The notes under the pieces: generated by a model
Told to the model about the DNA's origin: nothing
The model's database searches: none
Seen by the model: the letters and a program-made list of their open reading frames with translations, nothing else
Shown here: positions 11,361-23,340 of the stretch, in pieces
Layout: each line of letters starts with the position of its first letter
Position numbering within the stretch: position 1 is the first letter of the stretch
From: Monomorium pharaonis
Taxonomy: Eukaryota > Arthropoda > Insecta > Hymenoptera > Formicidae
Reading direction: 5' to 3'
Assembly: GCF_013373865.1 (NCBI RefSeq)
Contig: NC_050472.1
Location: 15,078,360 to 15,142,359 of the forward strand
DNA: 64,000 nucleotides
Translations under genes and position numbers: made by a program

Positions 11361-11905
11361 GGGTGTATCGGACATACAATCTTAGACAAAAGTGCATGAA
11401 ATTTGAAATACTTAAATATCTACGCCTAACGCATGGTAAATCTAGATGTAAGAAATTTGAACAATGGTTGGAGTCTTATTTTTACTCTTACAAAGGTATT
11501 TTTCACGTATTTGCGATTTTTTTCACTTATGAGTTTAAACTTTTGACAGTAAAAATGCACAATTATCTAAAGTTATATTTTATTTCTTTAAAACGGTATA
11601 GTGAAAACAATTGAAACTTGGCAGATATTGTTTTCTATTCATATACTAGATGTACAAAAAAATTCAAAACGCTGGTACTATTTCTTCTATATTTTTTTAG
11701 CTATTTCATCCGTCAAGATCGTCTTTTTCCATAAAATAGAAAAGGATACCATGTAAAATCAGTGAAAATTAAAATAGTTATAACTCAGCAACCGTTTAGT
11801 GGATACGTTTTCAATTTTTTGCCGTACATTAGGGAAATTAAAAGAACAATTTCACAAATTTTTTTAGCAACTTTGTACCATTTTGAACTTCAGTCCGATA
11901 CATCC
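11361..11905. mobile_element. TTAA-flanked MITE
   Basis: Inverted ends GGGTGTATCGGAC (left) and GTCCGATACATCC (right), directly flanked by TTAA at 11357-11360 and 11906-11909. TTAA duplications are the mark of piggyBac or Kolobok transposases. 545 bp with no transposase; the 83-codon ORF inside (11363-11614) is not recognisable. Confidence 0.75.
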
Positions 11906-12109
11906 TTAAGATATTAACTAATAGAGCTTGAATGTCGTAATGATAGCTTTATCTATAATAATAATTTGCATAAAATGTTACAATGTAATTGTTAGAAATT
12001 AGCAACGAACGCTATAGTTTGATGTATATATGTCACTATATCATAATGTTGTTCTTTTATCTCAACTCAGCAATTCATACATGGCAATGCGCAGTCCAGT
12101 ATGATCTAA

Positions 12110-12480
12110 CCCAGACAGCACACAATATTTATGATAAATATTTATAAATATTTATTTCTATTTATTTTTTAAAAATATTATATAAATATTTTATATATAT
12201 TTTATATACATGAAGAAAAAAATCTTTATTCAACGTATTATTGAAATATAGACTAAATATTCTATACAATATTTGTGGTCAATAAACATAAAGATTTGTA
12301 GTAATATTTTTTAAATATTCATAAATATTTTATAAATATTTTTGTAATATTTATGATAAATCTTTATGATCGGTCAAATCTAAGGCCACAAAAATATTTA
12401 TAACATATTTTGATAAATATTTATAAAATATTCAAATAAATATTTTGTAAATATTTTATAAATATTGTTTGCTGACTGGG
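12110..12480. mobile_element. AT-rich MITE with CCCAGACAGCAC ends, copy 1
   Basis: Left end CCCAGACAGCACACAATATT, right end ..AATATTGTTTGCTGACTGGG. The interior is made of inverted 'aatatttataaat' segments. Related copies lie at 52793-53171 and 62385-62770. Confidence 0.8.
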
Positions 12481-12583
12481 AAGGAAATAGTCGAAAAATA
12501 TCGATTCGACATTGTTTCGATGAGTTATTTTTTATTGTATATCATTTTTGTACAAAGTATCTATGTCCTAGTTTTTATTGTAG

Positions 12584-12724
12584 CTTGAAAATGAACGACA
12601 GATGATCATTTACGAGAGAACTTTGAAAAACATCCTTATGCCTGCTTATCACTGGTTATTCGTAATTATGGGAAGATTGCAGCATGGTGTCAAGTTCTTG
12701 GTCGATCTAAGAACCGATGTTCTG
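12584..12724 (+). CDS. MLYCD: Malonyl-CoA decarboxylase, internal exon a
   Basis: Malonyl-CoA decarboxylase turns malonyl-CoA into acetyl-CoA and CO2 in mitochondria, peroxisomes and cytosol, relieving inhibition of fatty-acid import and oxidation. This exon encodes 47 residues of the helical N-terminal domain, ending in a 'GVKFLVDLR' motif that matches the conserved 'GVRFLV.LRADLL' of animal enzymes. Acceptor 'tttttattgtag' ends at 12583; donor GTAAGC starts at 12725; phase 0 on both sides. The next exon follows after a 216-bp A+T-rich intron (12725-12940). Exons for the N-terminal 150 or so residues expected from animal homologues were not found upstream and probably lie outside the window. 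Confidence 0.85.
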
Positions 12725-12940
12725 GTAAGCAAAATAGAGAAATCTTTGTATATACACGCTCACATATCCATAGTGACATGGTGTATCGATTCGACGATTT
12801 AATCTTATTATAAAATAAAATACGTTAGAGGCATTTTATAATAAAATAAAATTATTTTATTATTTTATTATTTTAAAATTATTATTTTATTATTTTATTA
12901 TTTTAAAATTATTATTTTATTATTATTTTATATTTGTTAG

Positions 12941-13093
12941 GAAATGATGTCAGAAGTAAAGGATACTGATGAAAGTGTAGTAATACAACAACTAAATCAT
13001 ACTTTGCGAGATTTGCTCTTACTCTGGTTCTCCGTGGGTTTCCTACAAATGGAACGAATAACTTGGGAAAGTGCATGCGATATATTGCAAAAA
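12941..13093 (+). CDS. MLYCD: Malonyl-CoA decarboxylase, internal exon b
   Basis: 51 codons, phase 0 at both ends; acceptor 'tatttgttag', donor GTAACT. Encodes 'LLLLWFSVGFLQMERITW', matching the conserved W-F-S-x-G-F-L-x-x-E-R-x-T-W block at the end of the helical domain. The intron that follows (13094-17413) is filled by a piggyBac-like element with a nested DD41D element. Confidence 0.92.
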
Positions 13094-13833
13094 GTAACTG
13101 TTTTAGAGTTTTTATATTTTATCTTAGATTATATATCCTTAATAGTAAAATTTTAATAAAATTTTGATGAACTTGATTTTTAATAAATTTTATATAATTT
13201 TTAGTAAATATGTAACAAGAACTTGGCGCTTTTTAATTTTTATCTTATTTTACGCTAAAAGATTATTTTCTGCGTTTAATGAAAAACAAATACATTAACG
13301 AGAATTTTAACAAAAAATTATTTTTTAATATTTAACCCTAGAACACGCACGTAAAAAAAATTTCATAAACCCGCTCTGGGGTCCTGAAGACCTTATGAAC
13401 ACTCAAACAGGTGCGATTTCCTAGAAATTAAACGGATTTAAACGTTCGAGGTCTAGTTTTGTTTGTCAGAATCTCTAGAATTTTAGAAATTTACATGAAA
13501 AAATATTTTAAAGAATTAAAAAAAAAATTATAAACAAAAATATAAGGAAGAGCTTGTGACAAAATTGAAGAAAATTTGCTTTTTTCATGATTAAAAAATG
13601 AAAATATGACTTTTGGACAACTTTAAAGTACAGTTTCTTGAAGGAAAAGTTCAAATTTTAAGAAAAAAAAAACGTGATGCGTTCTTTTAAAAAAGTATAA
13701 TTATTTTGCATATTGAAAATCACCGATTTTCAAAAGAGGTTTTCTTTGCTACGCATGTTTTTCGAATATGTAATTAAATGGAAGACAAAATAAAAGTATA
13801 TACACATCAATATATAAAAAATACATTTATTAA

Positions 13834-14031
13834 TTAATCAAAATTTAAGAAAATATTAAGGCAGATCAACGGAACATTGTAAACAGACTTTTCAACATGA
13901 TTAGTACACATAGCACGTAGACATTTTAAGCAATAAATCATTGTTTTATGGTCGTCTTCTCTTATGCAAAAAGCATCGCTTTTGTTTTCGTAAAGTATTA
14001 TCGCGATTAACATAATCCGGGCGTTATACAT
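13834..14031 (-). pseudogene. piggyBac transposase C-terminal fragment
   Basis: The 65-codon minus-strand frame has a C-x-x-C..C-x-x-H spacing ('CLKCLRAMCTNH') like the Cys-rich zinc finger that closes many piggyBac transposases. The preceding DDE domain is absent. The assignment rests on this motif plus the TTAA-flanked CCCTAGAA ends around it. Confidence 0.55.
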
Positions 14032-14271
14032 AACTGTCTAAATCATCTCCACTGATTAAATTTTTAATTGCTTAACAATTGAAAATTTAATCAGCGAAGA
14101 CGATATAGATAGTTACAACGATATAGACAATTACAACGTCCGAATTATGTTAATTGCGATATTACTTTATTAAAACGAAAGCGATGTGTTTTTTGCATTA
14201 TTTACAAACTTTGGCCAATCTGCTATTATAAGAGTCCTTCGAGCATATATATATATATATATATACATATA

Positions 14272-16779
14272 CAGGGTGTCTCATTTTAATTTTGACAGCA
14301 AAATATCTCAAAAACTAAGCCCCGTATACAAAATATTTCAGACAAAAATTGTATGGTTTCAAAAGGGACATAAAATGGTACCATTGGTTTGATCTTGAAG
14401 AGTTTGTCGAAGGTCACGTGAAGGTCACTTTTAATTTTTTAAATGGAACGTACCTTTTTTCATTACATATTCTTGTAGCTTATCTCGAGAGCTTTCCAAA
14501 ACACTATAATTAAATGTACTTCTACCAAGTACTTTTCGAGTTATGAGGCCCCAAAGTACTTTGCAGTACATTGGCACAAAGTGCAAAATATCTTGTGTGT
14601 TATGGGGTCAAGTTGATTCTTACGTATCATTCAGGTTGATTTGACTGACAAAAGCAAGATCGAGATGATCCGGCTAGCAAAAGCAAGATCGAGAAGCAAG
14701 ATTGAGGTTGATTCTGCTAGCAAAAGCAAGATCGAGAAGCAAGATCGAGGTTGATTCGGCTAGCAAAAGCAAGATCGAAGTTGATCCGGCTAGCAAAAGC
14801 AAGATCTGGACTATAAAATGTTCAAAGTGTCCTCCTTGATTATTCAAACACAAAGTTAATCTTTGCCTGAAATTTTGTGTGATTTCTACAAGTGTTTCCT
14901 GCGTAACCGTACGACAAGCTCTCCTTATTCTATCCATCATGTCAGCTCTTGTTGTTGGAGCTATTTGATACACAAAATCTTTTGCATATCCCCAAAAGTA
15001 AAAATCAAGAGGGTTCAAATCAGGAGATCTTGGAGGCCACAATACTGGACCGTTGCGGATGATCAGACGATCCTCAAACCGCCGTCGAAGAAATCTGCTA
15101 ACACGTTGGTAGTGATGGGCAGGAGCACCATCATGTTGGAACCACATTCTTTGTCGAACATCTAAGGGAATTTCTTCCAAGTAATCAGGTAAGTCGTTTC
15201 GGAGGAAATCCAAATACATTTCACCATTGATCGTTTGCTCAAAGAAATGTGGTCCAATAATATAGCCATTTAATATTCCTATCCATACGTGAAGACTTCA
15301 TCGGTGCTGATTTATTCGCTCTCTTATTCACTGAGGGTTAACGGGCGACCAGTAATGACTGTTATGCTTATTCAGACTGCCAGTACTGTGAAATGTAGTT
15401 TTATCACAGAAACAAACGAACGAAAAGAAATCTGGATTTTTATTTAATATATTCAGGGCCCACCTACAAAAATTGACTCTCAACAGTCGATCATTCTCAC
15501 TCAGTTCCTGAACAAGTGTAATATGGTAGGGATGATAATCAACGGATTGTAACATGAGCGGTTGATCGAGGAATCCCTAATTGACGTTCGATGTGCTGAG
15601 TACTAATGTGAGGATTCAAATGAACCATACCCAAAACAACAAGGAGCCTTGGGTCATTATTATTAATGTTTCGGTTTCGCTGTCGGTTTCCCAATCTTTG
15701 GCGACGATTTACTATTACATGAGATTTTCTCTCAATATTTATAATTTGTTGCGGTCCCGAATGACGACGATCGGGATAACGTTGATCATAAAGACGTGAA
15801 GTATTTCTGTAATTTCTATGGCTTTCGCCAAGAACTAACAAAATATCAACTATTTCATTTGGTGTATAGCCTGTCATGGTACACAACTTCCTATTCAAAT
15901 ACAAGGTAGTTGACAAGGTAGTTATCGATCATGAATGAGAATCTGCAAAACGATAAGGAATTATGTTTTCCTCACGTGGCCCTTGCTCGCATACCCTTTC
16001 ACGGGAATCTCGAAATAACCAATTCAATAAAGCGAATATTATCGGCTATTTTTGAAATATTTTTTGAAATGCATTGGTAATTTAACAATATTAAATTAGC
16101 AGATTGTGAGAGGCAAAGAGACTCACGTTAATCAAGTACCCCAAAAAGAACGGAATTCTACTACGTTCACGTAACGAGTGGCATTCACTTGGACACATTA
16201 TGGATTGTACGGTTCCATGTGGGCGGTGTAAAAACTGAGCGGTGTACAACTTTTACCTAAGTCACGGAACACTTAAGTTACGAACATCAAGTCTGACTCG
16301 TGAACCCTTCGTTGGAAGCCTTGCAGACCACAAAGGTATCAACCTCGATCTTGCTTTGGCTAGACCTCGATCTTGCTTTTGTCAATCAAATCAACCTGAA
16401 TGATACGTAAGAATCAACTTGATCCCATAACAATATAACATACAAGATATTTTGCACTTTGTGCCAATGTACTGCAAAGTACTATTTTGGGGTCTCATAA
16501 CTTGAAAAGTACTTGATAGAAGTACACTTAATTATAGTGGTTTGGAAAGCTCTCGAGATAAGCTACAAGAATATGTAATGAGAAAAGGTACGTTCCATTT
16601 AAGAAATTGAAAGTGACCTTCACGTGACCTTCAACAAACTCTTCAAGGTTTGTTGGTCAAAACCAATGGTACCATCTTATGTTCCCCTTGAAACCATACA
16701 ACTTTTGTCTGAAATATTTTTGTATACGGGGCTTAGTTTTTAAGATATTTTGCTGTCCAAGTTAAAATGTGACACCCTT
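14272..16779 (-). mobile_element. DD41D Tc1/mariner-group transposon nested in piggyBac
   Basis: Left end CAGGGTGTCTC and right end GACACCCTT, with a TA at each edge (14270-14271; 16780-16781). The terminal inverted repeats are long, with at least 150 bp alignable ('aactaagccccgtatac' on both sides). Inside each arm are short repeats of 'gcaagatcga' (14650-14815 and 16350-16380). The left edge abuts an (AT)n run (14246-14265). The transposase is on the minus strand. Confidence 0.85.
14674..15916 (-). pseudogene. DD41D transposase, frameshifted
   Basis: Three minus-strand frames in order. 15916-15539 is an N-terminal DNA-binding part with helix-turn-helix character ('HISTQHIERQLGIPRSTAHVTIR'-like). 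15555-15328 holds the first catalytic Asp in 'CDKTTFH'. 15219-14674 holds the second Asp in 'QHDGAPAH' and the third in 'PDLNPLDFYFW'. I count 41 residues between the second and third Asp, giving the DD41D signature, with 'PPRSPDLNP' between. Frame changes near 15540 and 15220-15330 show that it is inactive. Confidence 0.8.
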
Positions 16780-17413
16780 TATGTATCAATATAATAGTAC
16801 ATAAAATCTTATAATTCTCAACAATAATGATAATACTTACAAGATAATCAACTTAACTGCAAAGTTGTATGTTTTTAATTTGTTAAAAAAGTAGCGTTAT
16901 TACGCTTTGGGATCACTGAGACCCCAAGCAAAAGTTTATATTTGTTTGTTTTTGTTGCCGCAGGACGATTGACGCCAGCAATCGTTCAAGGTTATAGTAT
17001 AACTAACAAACATTTTTCCCCCGTCAGTCCGAGATCTCGGGCAGTGCTGTGGACGAAGCAATAAGAAGAAGAAATCGCTCTGGGGTCCCAGAGACCCCTG
17101 TGCATGTTCTAGGGTTAAAAATATTTTATTGAAATTGTAATAAATTTTTAATAAAGTTGAACGAAAGAATGTATCTACTGTAATGAAAATTAACATTTAA
17201 CATTTTATTGAATCTAGTGAATTTTAAATAGAGATTTTAATAAAATTTTAATAAAACTACTATTTAAAATATTTTAAATAAACCTAAAATTTGACAAAAC
17301 GTCATCAAAGTATCAAAATTTCATTATAAATTATTCCAAGTATATCTACTTTCAATTTTTTATTTACATTTCTGACTGATTTCTCATACTTGTTCTTCAT
17401 TCTAAATCCAAAG

Positions 17414-17567
17414 ATCTCTGATTATGAAGCTATACATCCTATAAGAAATTGGTTAGACTTAAAACGCAGAGTTGGACCATACAGAAGATGTTACATATTC
17501 ATGCATCCATCAATGCCGAGAGAACCTATTGTTGTGTTGCATACGGCACTATGTGACGTTATACCAG
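17414..17567 (+). CDS. MLYCD: Malonyl-CoA decarboxylase, internal exon c
   Basis: 51 codons plus one base; acceptor 'aatccaaag' ending at 17413, donor GTTGAG from 17568; enters in phase 0 and leaves with one base. Encodes 'DLKRRVGPYRRCYIF' and 'EPIVVLHTAL', matching the near-invariant 'KRRVGPYRRCYFF' and 'EPLVVLHVAL' at the start of the catalytic GNAT-like domain. Followed by an intron of about 26.8 kb (17568-44406). Confidence 0.95.
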
Positions 17568-18009
17568 GTTGAGTACCAAAAAATTATTTTCTAAATTTTT
17601 ACCCTAACTAGGATAGAATATTTTAGCTTTTAGCTAGGATAAATGGCTCAATCATTAACAGTGTCCCAAATAATGAAAATTGAATCTTAAATGTTTTTAG
17701 AAAATTAAAGATTTGCTTTTAATGAAATGTTATAACAAAGTAAATTTCTTAAGAACTGAAGTAAAATTAAAGAAGAAGGGTCTATAAGATATTTGCCCCC
17801 CTCACGGAATTGACTTAACTTTTGTAGAAATAATCTCCATAAAGATCCTCATAATTTTCTTAAGTCATTTATTAAAACGGCGTTTTAATTTGGAGAGCAA
17901 GGCATCTAAATTCTAGATTTTATGTAGGATTGTGTGTATTTGGAGAATATTTGTCGTAATTCACTTTGTTATTGATTCACCTTAATCACCAAACTTTCTC
18001 AAAAATTGT
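17568..18009. other. Start of giant MLYCD intron, no feature recognised
   Basis: A+T-rich intronic sequence; no repeat boundary or ORF that I can support. Confidence 0.4.
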
Positions 18010-18868
18010 ATAGGTACATATTTTAATTATCATACCTATACCATAATACGATGACAGAGATAAAATCATTTATTTTTTATATTACGCATTACGACACTAT
18101 TTTAATTCCCCTTGTAATACTATACACATCCCTACATATGTTGCTTTTATTTATGATTTATATCGTGTAATACGTTACGTATTATGTCATTAAGATTAAT
18201 TCATTTTTATGTTTTAATATAAAAATATGTACAGTAGAAGCTCCGCACTGTTACGGTCTTGAGGGTTTGCGTCGTGGTCATTGAGTGAAATTGTGGCAAT
18301 GCAAGTAACCTCTTTCTATCGACAGAGTGGGAGAGAGCATGTAGCGAACACGGCGTGAGCAAACTGCGCGACGATAATGCGCGGCAGCGCAGTAGGGCGC
18401 ATTGTAGAGAAATAGATTTCTCCTTCAGTGAGACAATAAAGAAAGCATTGAGGGGAAACGCAATAAATCGGAGAGTGGTAATGTGGAGTTTCTACTGTAC
18501 ATATTTTTATATTAAAACATAAAAACGGATTAATCTTAATGACATAATACGCAACGTATTACACGATATAAATCATAAATAAAAGCAACATATGTAGGGA
18601 TGTGTACAGTATTACAAAGAGAATTAAAATAGTGTCGTGATGCGTAATATAAAAATAGATGATTTTATCTCTGTCATCGTATGGTATAGGTATGATAATT
18701 GTAGAAGAGGCAATTATTAAATGTGACATGACTAAAGAAATAACGCAACACTACTTCTAGCGCGGCGCCTACAGCACGAGATTATTATTTTGTTTGCCCA
18801 AAATTGAATGGTGGAATCTATATATTATTATATATGAATAAATTTGACTTTTAGAGTAGAATCTTTAT
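18010..18868. repeat. Partial copy of giant palindromic family, with nested MITE
   Basis: 18030-18231 and 18498-18700 are inverted copies of each other ('cgtaatacgttacgtattatg', 'ctctgtcatcgta'). 18700-18868 matches 25950-26105 in the large element at 20922-26434 ('aagaaataacgcaac..cttctagcgcgg'). So this is an internally deleted relative. Confidence 0.7.
18232..18497. mobile_element. Pogo-like MITE
   Basis: Ends CAGTAGAAGCTCCGCA and TGTGGAGTTTCTACTG, flanked by TA (18230-18231 and 18498-18499). It sits at the exact centre of the surrounding palindrome. A CAGTAGA-type end with TA duplication is typical of pogo/Tigger elements; no transposase is present. Confidence 0.65.
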
Positions 18869-19468
18869 TCTCTTCAGTATTACATTTGCCAAGAAGGGGA
18901 CTTGGTTTACAATCTTTCCTAACATTCATCTCTCCATCCCTTTATTCATCTATCTTTCTATCCTAACTGACCCTTTATATGGCCTTATTTAATATCATAA
19001 CATATCTTATTGCGCTATAACCGCAAGAATCATATATTAGTAATCTTTATTCTCTTCAACAATCCAATAGCCAAGAATCCTACATATAATACTTAATCCT
19101 ATTAAACAGTTTTCTCGTCTTTTCTTGTCTATTTTCCAATCTTTACTCTATTTACAGCCTTTTTTCTTTTACTTTAATTTAAAACTATACTCCTTTACTC
19201 TATCTACTGCCCTTTCTACATAAACTTTTTTTTTTTTTTTTTCTAATCATTTCTTCCACTTTCTACTACTAAAATTATTTCTACAAATTTTTTTTCCTAG
19301 ACTCCATACATTATTCGCTGCCCTCTTTCCTTTTTCTTATCATTTTTATAAGTGATCTTTATAATCCCTATCCTTTTGACTATAAAATCATAAAACTATA
19401 ATCTCGAGACTTGAATACCTTTTCTTTTTCCTAGCTCCTTTATGTAATCTTTATAATTCCTTATTATA
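18869..19468. other. Pyrimidine-rich intronic sequence
   Basis: Strong C+T bias on the + strand, including a T15 run near 19229. The phrase 'tctttattctcttca..caa' occurs twice (about 18870 and 19043). No ORF. The similar bias at 20750-20920, on the far side of the mariner, suggests one pre-existing pyrimidine-rich tract that the mariner interrupted. Confidence 0.4.
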
Positions 19469-20744
19469 TTAGATGTATAACTTTGTTTCCGCCGTTTTTT
19501 TTTTTCGAAATTCGAGGCTTTATTGTGAAAAACTAATTATACATTTACGATTCAAAGTATTGTCCATCGCTGACCACTGCTTTCTCCCATCTTTCTGGCA
19601 ACATACGAATCCCGCGTCGAAAAAACTAGTCATTTTTTGAGACGATCCACGAATCGATGCAATTTTTCACTTCTTCATAAGAACGGAAGTGCTGGTCAGC
19701 CAGGACGTGTATCATTGATCGAAACAAGTGATAGTCAGAAGGAGCAATGTCCGGAGAATACGGCGGGTGGGGTAGGACTTCCCATTTCAACGTTTTCAAG
19801 TATGTTTTGGTGGGCTTTGCGACATGGGGTCGAGTATTGTCATGCTGCAAAATCTTTATCGTGTTGCGGCCGTTTGTCTTTCAGTGCTCGGTTCAAACGC
19901 ATCAATTGCTTTTGATACCGATCGCCTGTGATTGTTTCAGTCGATTTTAGTAACTCATAATACACTACGCCGAGCTAGTTCCACCAAATACAGAGCATGA
20001 CCTTGGAACCGTGAATATTCGGTTTGATCGTCGATGTGGAAGCATGGCCGGGAAGTCCCCATGATTTTCTGCGCTTGGGGTTATCGTAATGAACCCATTT
20101 TTCGTCCCTAGTTACAATACGATGCAGAAATCTCTTCCGTTTTTGCCTTGCAAGCAGCTGTTCGTAAGCAAACAAACGCCGTTCAACATCTCTCAGCTTC
20201 AACTCGTACGGTACTCAATTTCCTTGCTTCTGAATCATTCCCATGACTTTCAGGCGTTTTGAAATGGCTTGTTGAGTCACTCCCAATGATCCTGCCAATT
20301 CTTCTTGCGTTTGACACGAGTCTTGAACAAATAATGCCTCCAATTCTGCATCTTCGAAAACCTTTTCTCTTCCACTGCCATGCCGGCCTTCGACGTCAAA
20401 ATCACCGTTTTTGAAGCGTTGAAACCGCTCTCGGCACGTTCTTTCACTAATAGCGGCCTCACCATACGTATTTGAGAGCTTTCGATGAGCCTCAGTCGCA
20501 GATTTCTTCATATTGAAGCAAAAAATTAAAACCTCCCGCAAATGACGAGAATTTGGCTCGTAAGCTAACATTTTCAATCGAGAATAACTTTATGATACAG
20601 ACACAAATCGACTAATATTTTGATGGCGTTATGTTTACAAATGCCTAAGCTTATTGTATGATGTCTACGATCTATTTATTTCGACACCACTTACCGCTAC
20701 AGCCATCTATTAGAAAACGACGAAAGCAAAGATAGTACACCTAA
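19469..20744 (-). mobile_element. mariner transposon (near full length, dead)
   Basis: 1276 bp, the usual mariner size. The ends are inverted copies of about 27 bp, starting TTAGATGTA at the left and ending TACACCTAA at the right. TA lies at each edge (19467-19468; 20745-20746). The transposase reads on the minus strand. Confidence 0.9.
19626..20577 (-). pseudogene. mariner DD34D transposase, broken frames
   Basis: 20577-20215 encodes the paired-like N-terminus ('SERTCRERFQRFKNGDFDVE', 'VTQQAISKRL'). 20202-19975 carries the first Asp in 'VTRDEKW' and a W-x-x-P-G linker. 19850-19626 carries the second Asp in 'QHDNTRPH' and the third in 'PDIAPSDYHLF', with 34 residues between the second and third. 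Stops or frameshifts separate the three pieces (near 20210, 19970-19850 and 19630). The overall length equals a complete mariner protein, so decay is by point changes. Confidence 0.9.
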
Positions 20745-20999
20745 TATTAAACGTAACATCAAGATTTTTTAAACCTTTACCTCTTCTATTTCCTTATCTT
20801 TTTATTCCCATTTTTCTAACTTTTCTTTTCTATTCCTATTGAATATCTTCACCTTTACTGTCTTTTTCCGTATTTAGCTCTAACTTTTTTCCTTCTTTTT
20901 TCTTTAAAATCTTAAACCTTTCTAACAACGGAACAGACAGAATTGTCCCTCACCGATTTTAATGAGCTTTAGATATGTTGTAGAACATGAAAAAGTATT

Positions 21000-23003
21000 A
21001 GACCCTGTAACCGCCGCTCACGAGCGACGGCCAACTTCGCCTCCGTCCCTGGCCGCGGCCCTGAGCCGCCCGGGTATCGGGGCGGCTATCCTCGCGAGGT
21101 TTCCCGACGCAACACTAAGTTGGGCGCCAGGTACGTTAAGCGTACCACTCTGTGTGCACCAACTCGCAAACCAATGTTTCGAGACGTGAATCTCGGGAAA
21201 GACGGGCGCACGCTAGGCGACCGGGGCGTTAGCGGCTCCGAGATCCAGCTGCTCAGCCCTCAAATGGTAGAGGGGGAGGTTCGGTGCGGGCGGATGGAAT
21301 CGGGAAGGCGAGAGAATTGCTTGTACGACACAGATGTAACAAATAAAAATAACAAGTGTATTTGATCGTAAAGATTACAGAAACTACCGACTCTGCGGAG
21401 CGGTGGTGGCTCGCGCGCGTTATCAGCGGGTGTCCGCTGGATATCAAATTCTTCGAGAACGGTCTGTTAAACGAGCGGGTTATGATGCGTACGCGGGAAC
21501 TCTCCGACTTGTCTTACGCTTAACTCGGCGCCGTTGGGGGGACGCCGACTTCCGTCAGGGTGACCTCGCCAAGGGCGAACGGGACGGATCGCAACTCCGA
21601 GCCCGCGCGACATGCGACGGACTCGTGTTCTCCCGTGCTCGAACGATTCTCGCGAAGATAAGCGCGATGATTACTAAGGCTTCTCCCGCACGGCGGGAGA
21701 CGACAAACGCGTCGACAATTATCCGAATATACTCCCCGAAGGGCTCGCAGTCACAGTGCGATCGACCAAATTTTACAACATTGACGAACAAAATCTTCCA
21801 CGACGCGACAAGATACCGCGCGGGAATAACCCGCGACACGACGACCGGACGCAACAACAATTGACTCGGCTGCGGATCGGGACGCACACGCAACGCGAAA
21901 CGATTCAGAAACACACGGCACGTAGCGAAATCACGCGGACGGGCGCGATCGGGCGAGACGACGAAGCTCCGTTGAATCCGGAAGCTCGAGATTCTCATAA
22001 ACGCCGAGAGATTTTGCGACAAGTACGCGATTTCCTCGCGGCTCGCCCAACCCGCGAAATCGGTGGCTTTACAATATGCGTGACGCTCGTCTCACCACTT
22101 CGACTCTCCTCTCGTGGCCTCCTCCGGGTCGGGATGTCGGTCGCCCCTGCGTCCTTCCTTACACTCGTCTCGGGAACTCACGAACGCACGCACAGTTCTT
22201 AGGAATACGTCCGCAGCACGAGTGAGGAATCCTGGATCTCGCGGGGACCGCTCGGCGGCGCGCCCCACCTTGCCCCCGGCGTTCCCGGCCCTTATTGGCG
22301 GATTTCGCGAAAATCGATTTTCGCGCAGAGCGCGGTGCCCACGCTGTCGCCGGCTGATCGATCCACGCACGGCGGTCGATGTTTATGGGCCCCGGGCACG
22401 GGAATCCTGGCGCTTCCTTGCGCGGCCGACTCTTTTCTCTTCGCCCGGCGTATCCTCCGCCATCGGGGCGTCATTTCCTCCTCGACGGGGCGTCGGCGGA
22501 TCTGGAGTTGTCGTGATTCCTTCGCCGCACTTCCCGCGGTATCGGGTCTGCAGTCGCCCCGTCGGGATGTCGGCCTCGCGCGCCGTCGCTGGATCCTGAA
22601 AGCGTGATTCAGCGGCAGTATCGGAATTCTAACATGGCACAAACGGTAGGCAAGATAAGGGCGGCATTACCTGCGGACCCCCGCTTAAAAAGGGTCTTCC
22701 TTGACTCCCTCGTTGTCCGTTCCTCTGCAATCTCCGGGAAGATTTTCCGTGGAGACGAGACGTCCGACAACTACAATGAGATCTTCACAGCCACCGATCT
22801 CCGCCGCAACCGCGGTATAACGCTCGCAAAAATCTTAACACGTAATTAAATGGACAGCACGTGGGACGTCACACACACAAAAGTACAGAGAATACGCTTT
22901 TGCGTCCGCTCCCGAGCGGGAGGACGCAGGGCCCGCGTGATGTTATTGCGTAAGGGCCCTCAGGGCCTTGTGACGGACAGCAGCCTGCGGCTGTCACGTC
23001 ACA
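21000..23003 (-). repeat. GC-rich LTR-like insertion
   Basis: About 2 kb of GC-rich sequence drops abruptly into an A+T-rich palindrome arm whose other copy lacks it. On the minus strand a TGGCGCCCAAC sequence (21119-21130) matches the form of a tRNA primer-binding site, and the right edge on that strand begins TTGTGACGTGACAG. That would make 21131-23003 a minus-strand LTR followed by a stub of internal sequence. No coding motif is recognised in the ORFs here (for example 22604-22849). No clean duplication, so the boundaries are approximate. Confidence 0.4.
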
Positions 23004-23340
23004 ACCCATATTTTTTTTAACGGCGTATCTCGACGTTTAGGGGTTGAAACCACCCCTCGAAGATAACGTGTTTTTTCGTTTTTGGCGAATATCTTTGAAA
23101 ATATAAGGTTTATGAAAAAATGATTTATACAAAAGTTTTATGGTATTTTATACTCTTTACAATAGTATATTTAGATTTTCCAAAAATTTCAAACTTTAAT
23201 TTACTCTACCCCCACCCCTTTTTTCAAAATTTGGAAAATTTTGTAAGGACAAAAATTAAAGAGCATTAAAAGCCAAATCCATTCAAATATAATAATATAT
23301 GGGTTCCATTATTTTTTATTATTGGCAAAACATGATGATA

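Larger units (their letters stand above)
13336..17114. mobile_element. piggyBac-like element in MLYCD intron, with nested transposon
   Basis: Ends CCCTAGAACA..(left) and ..TGTTCTAGGG (right), flanked by TTAA at 13332-13335 and 17115-17118. This is the classic piggyBac end structure. Sub-terminal 'gctctggggtc' repeats occur near both ends. A transposase scrap remains at 13834-14031. The interior has been replaced or split by the DD41D element at 14272-16779. Confidence 0.88.

Noticed and set aside
21403..22607. Several GC-rich ORFs of 80-160 codons on both strands
   Set aside because: High G+C reduces stops in all frames; no domain, no splice context, and overlapping frames on both strands are equally open.
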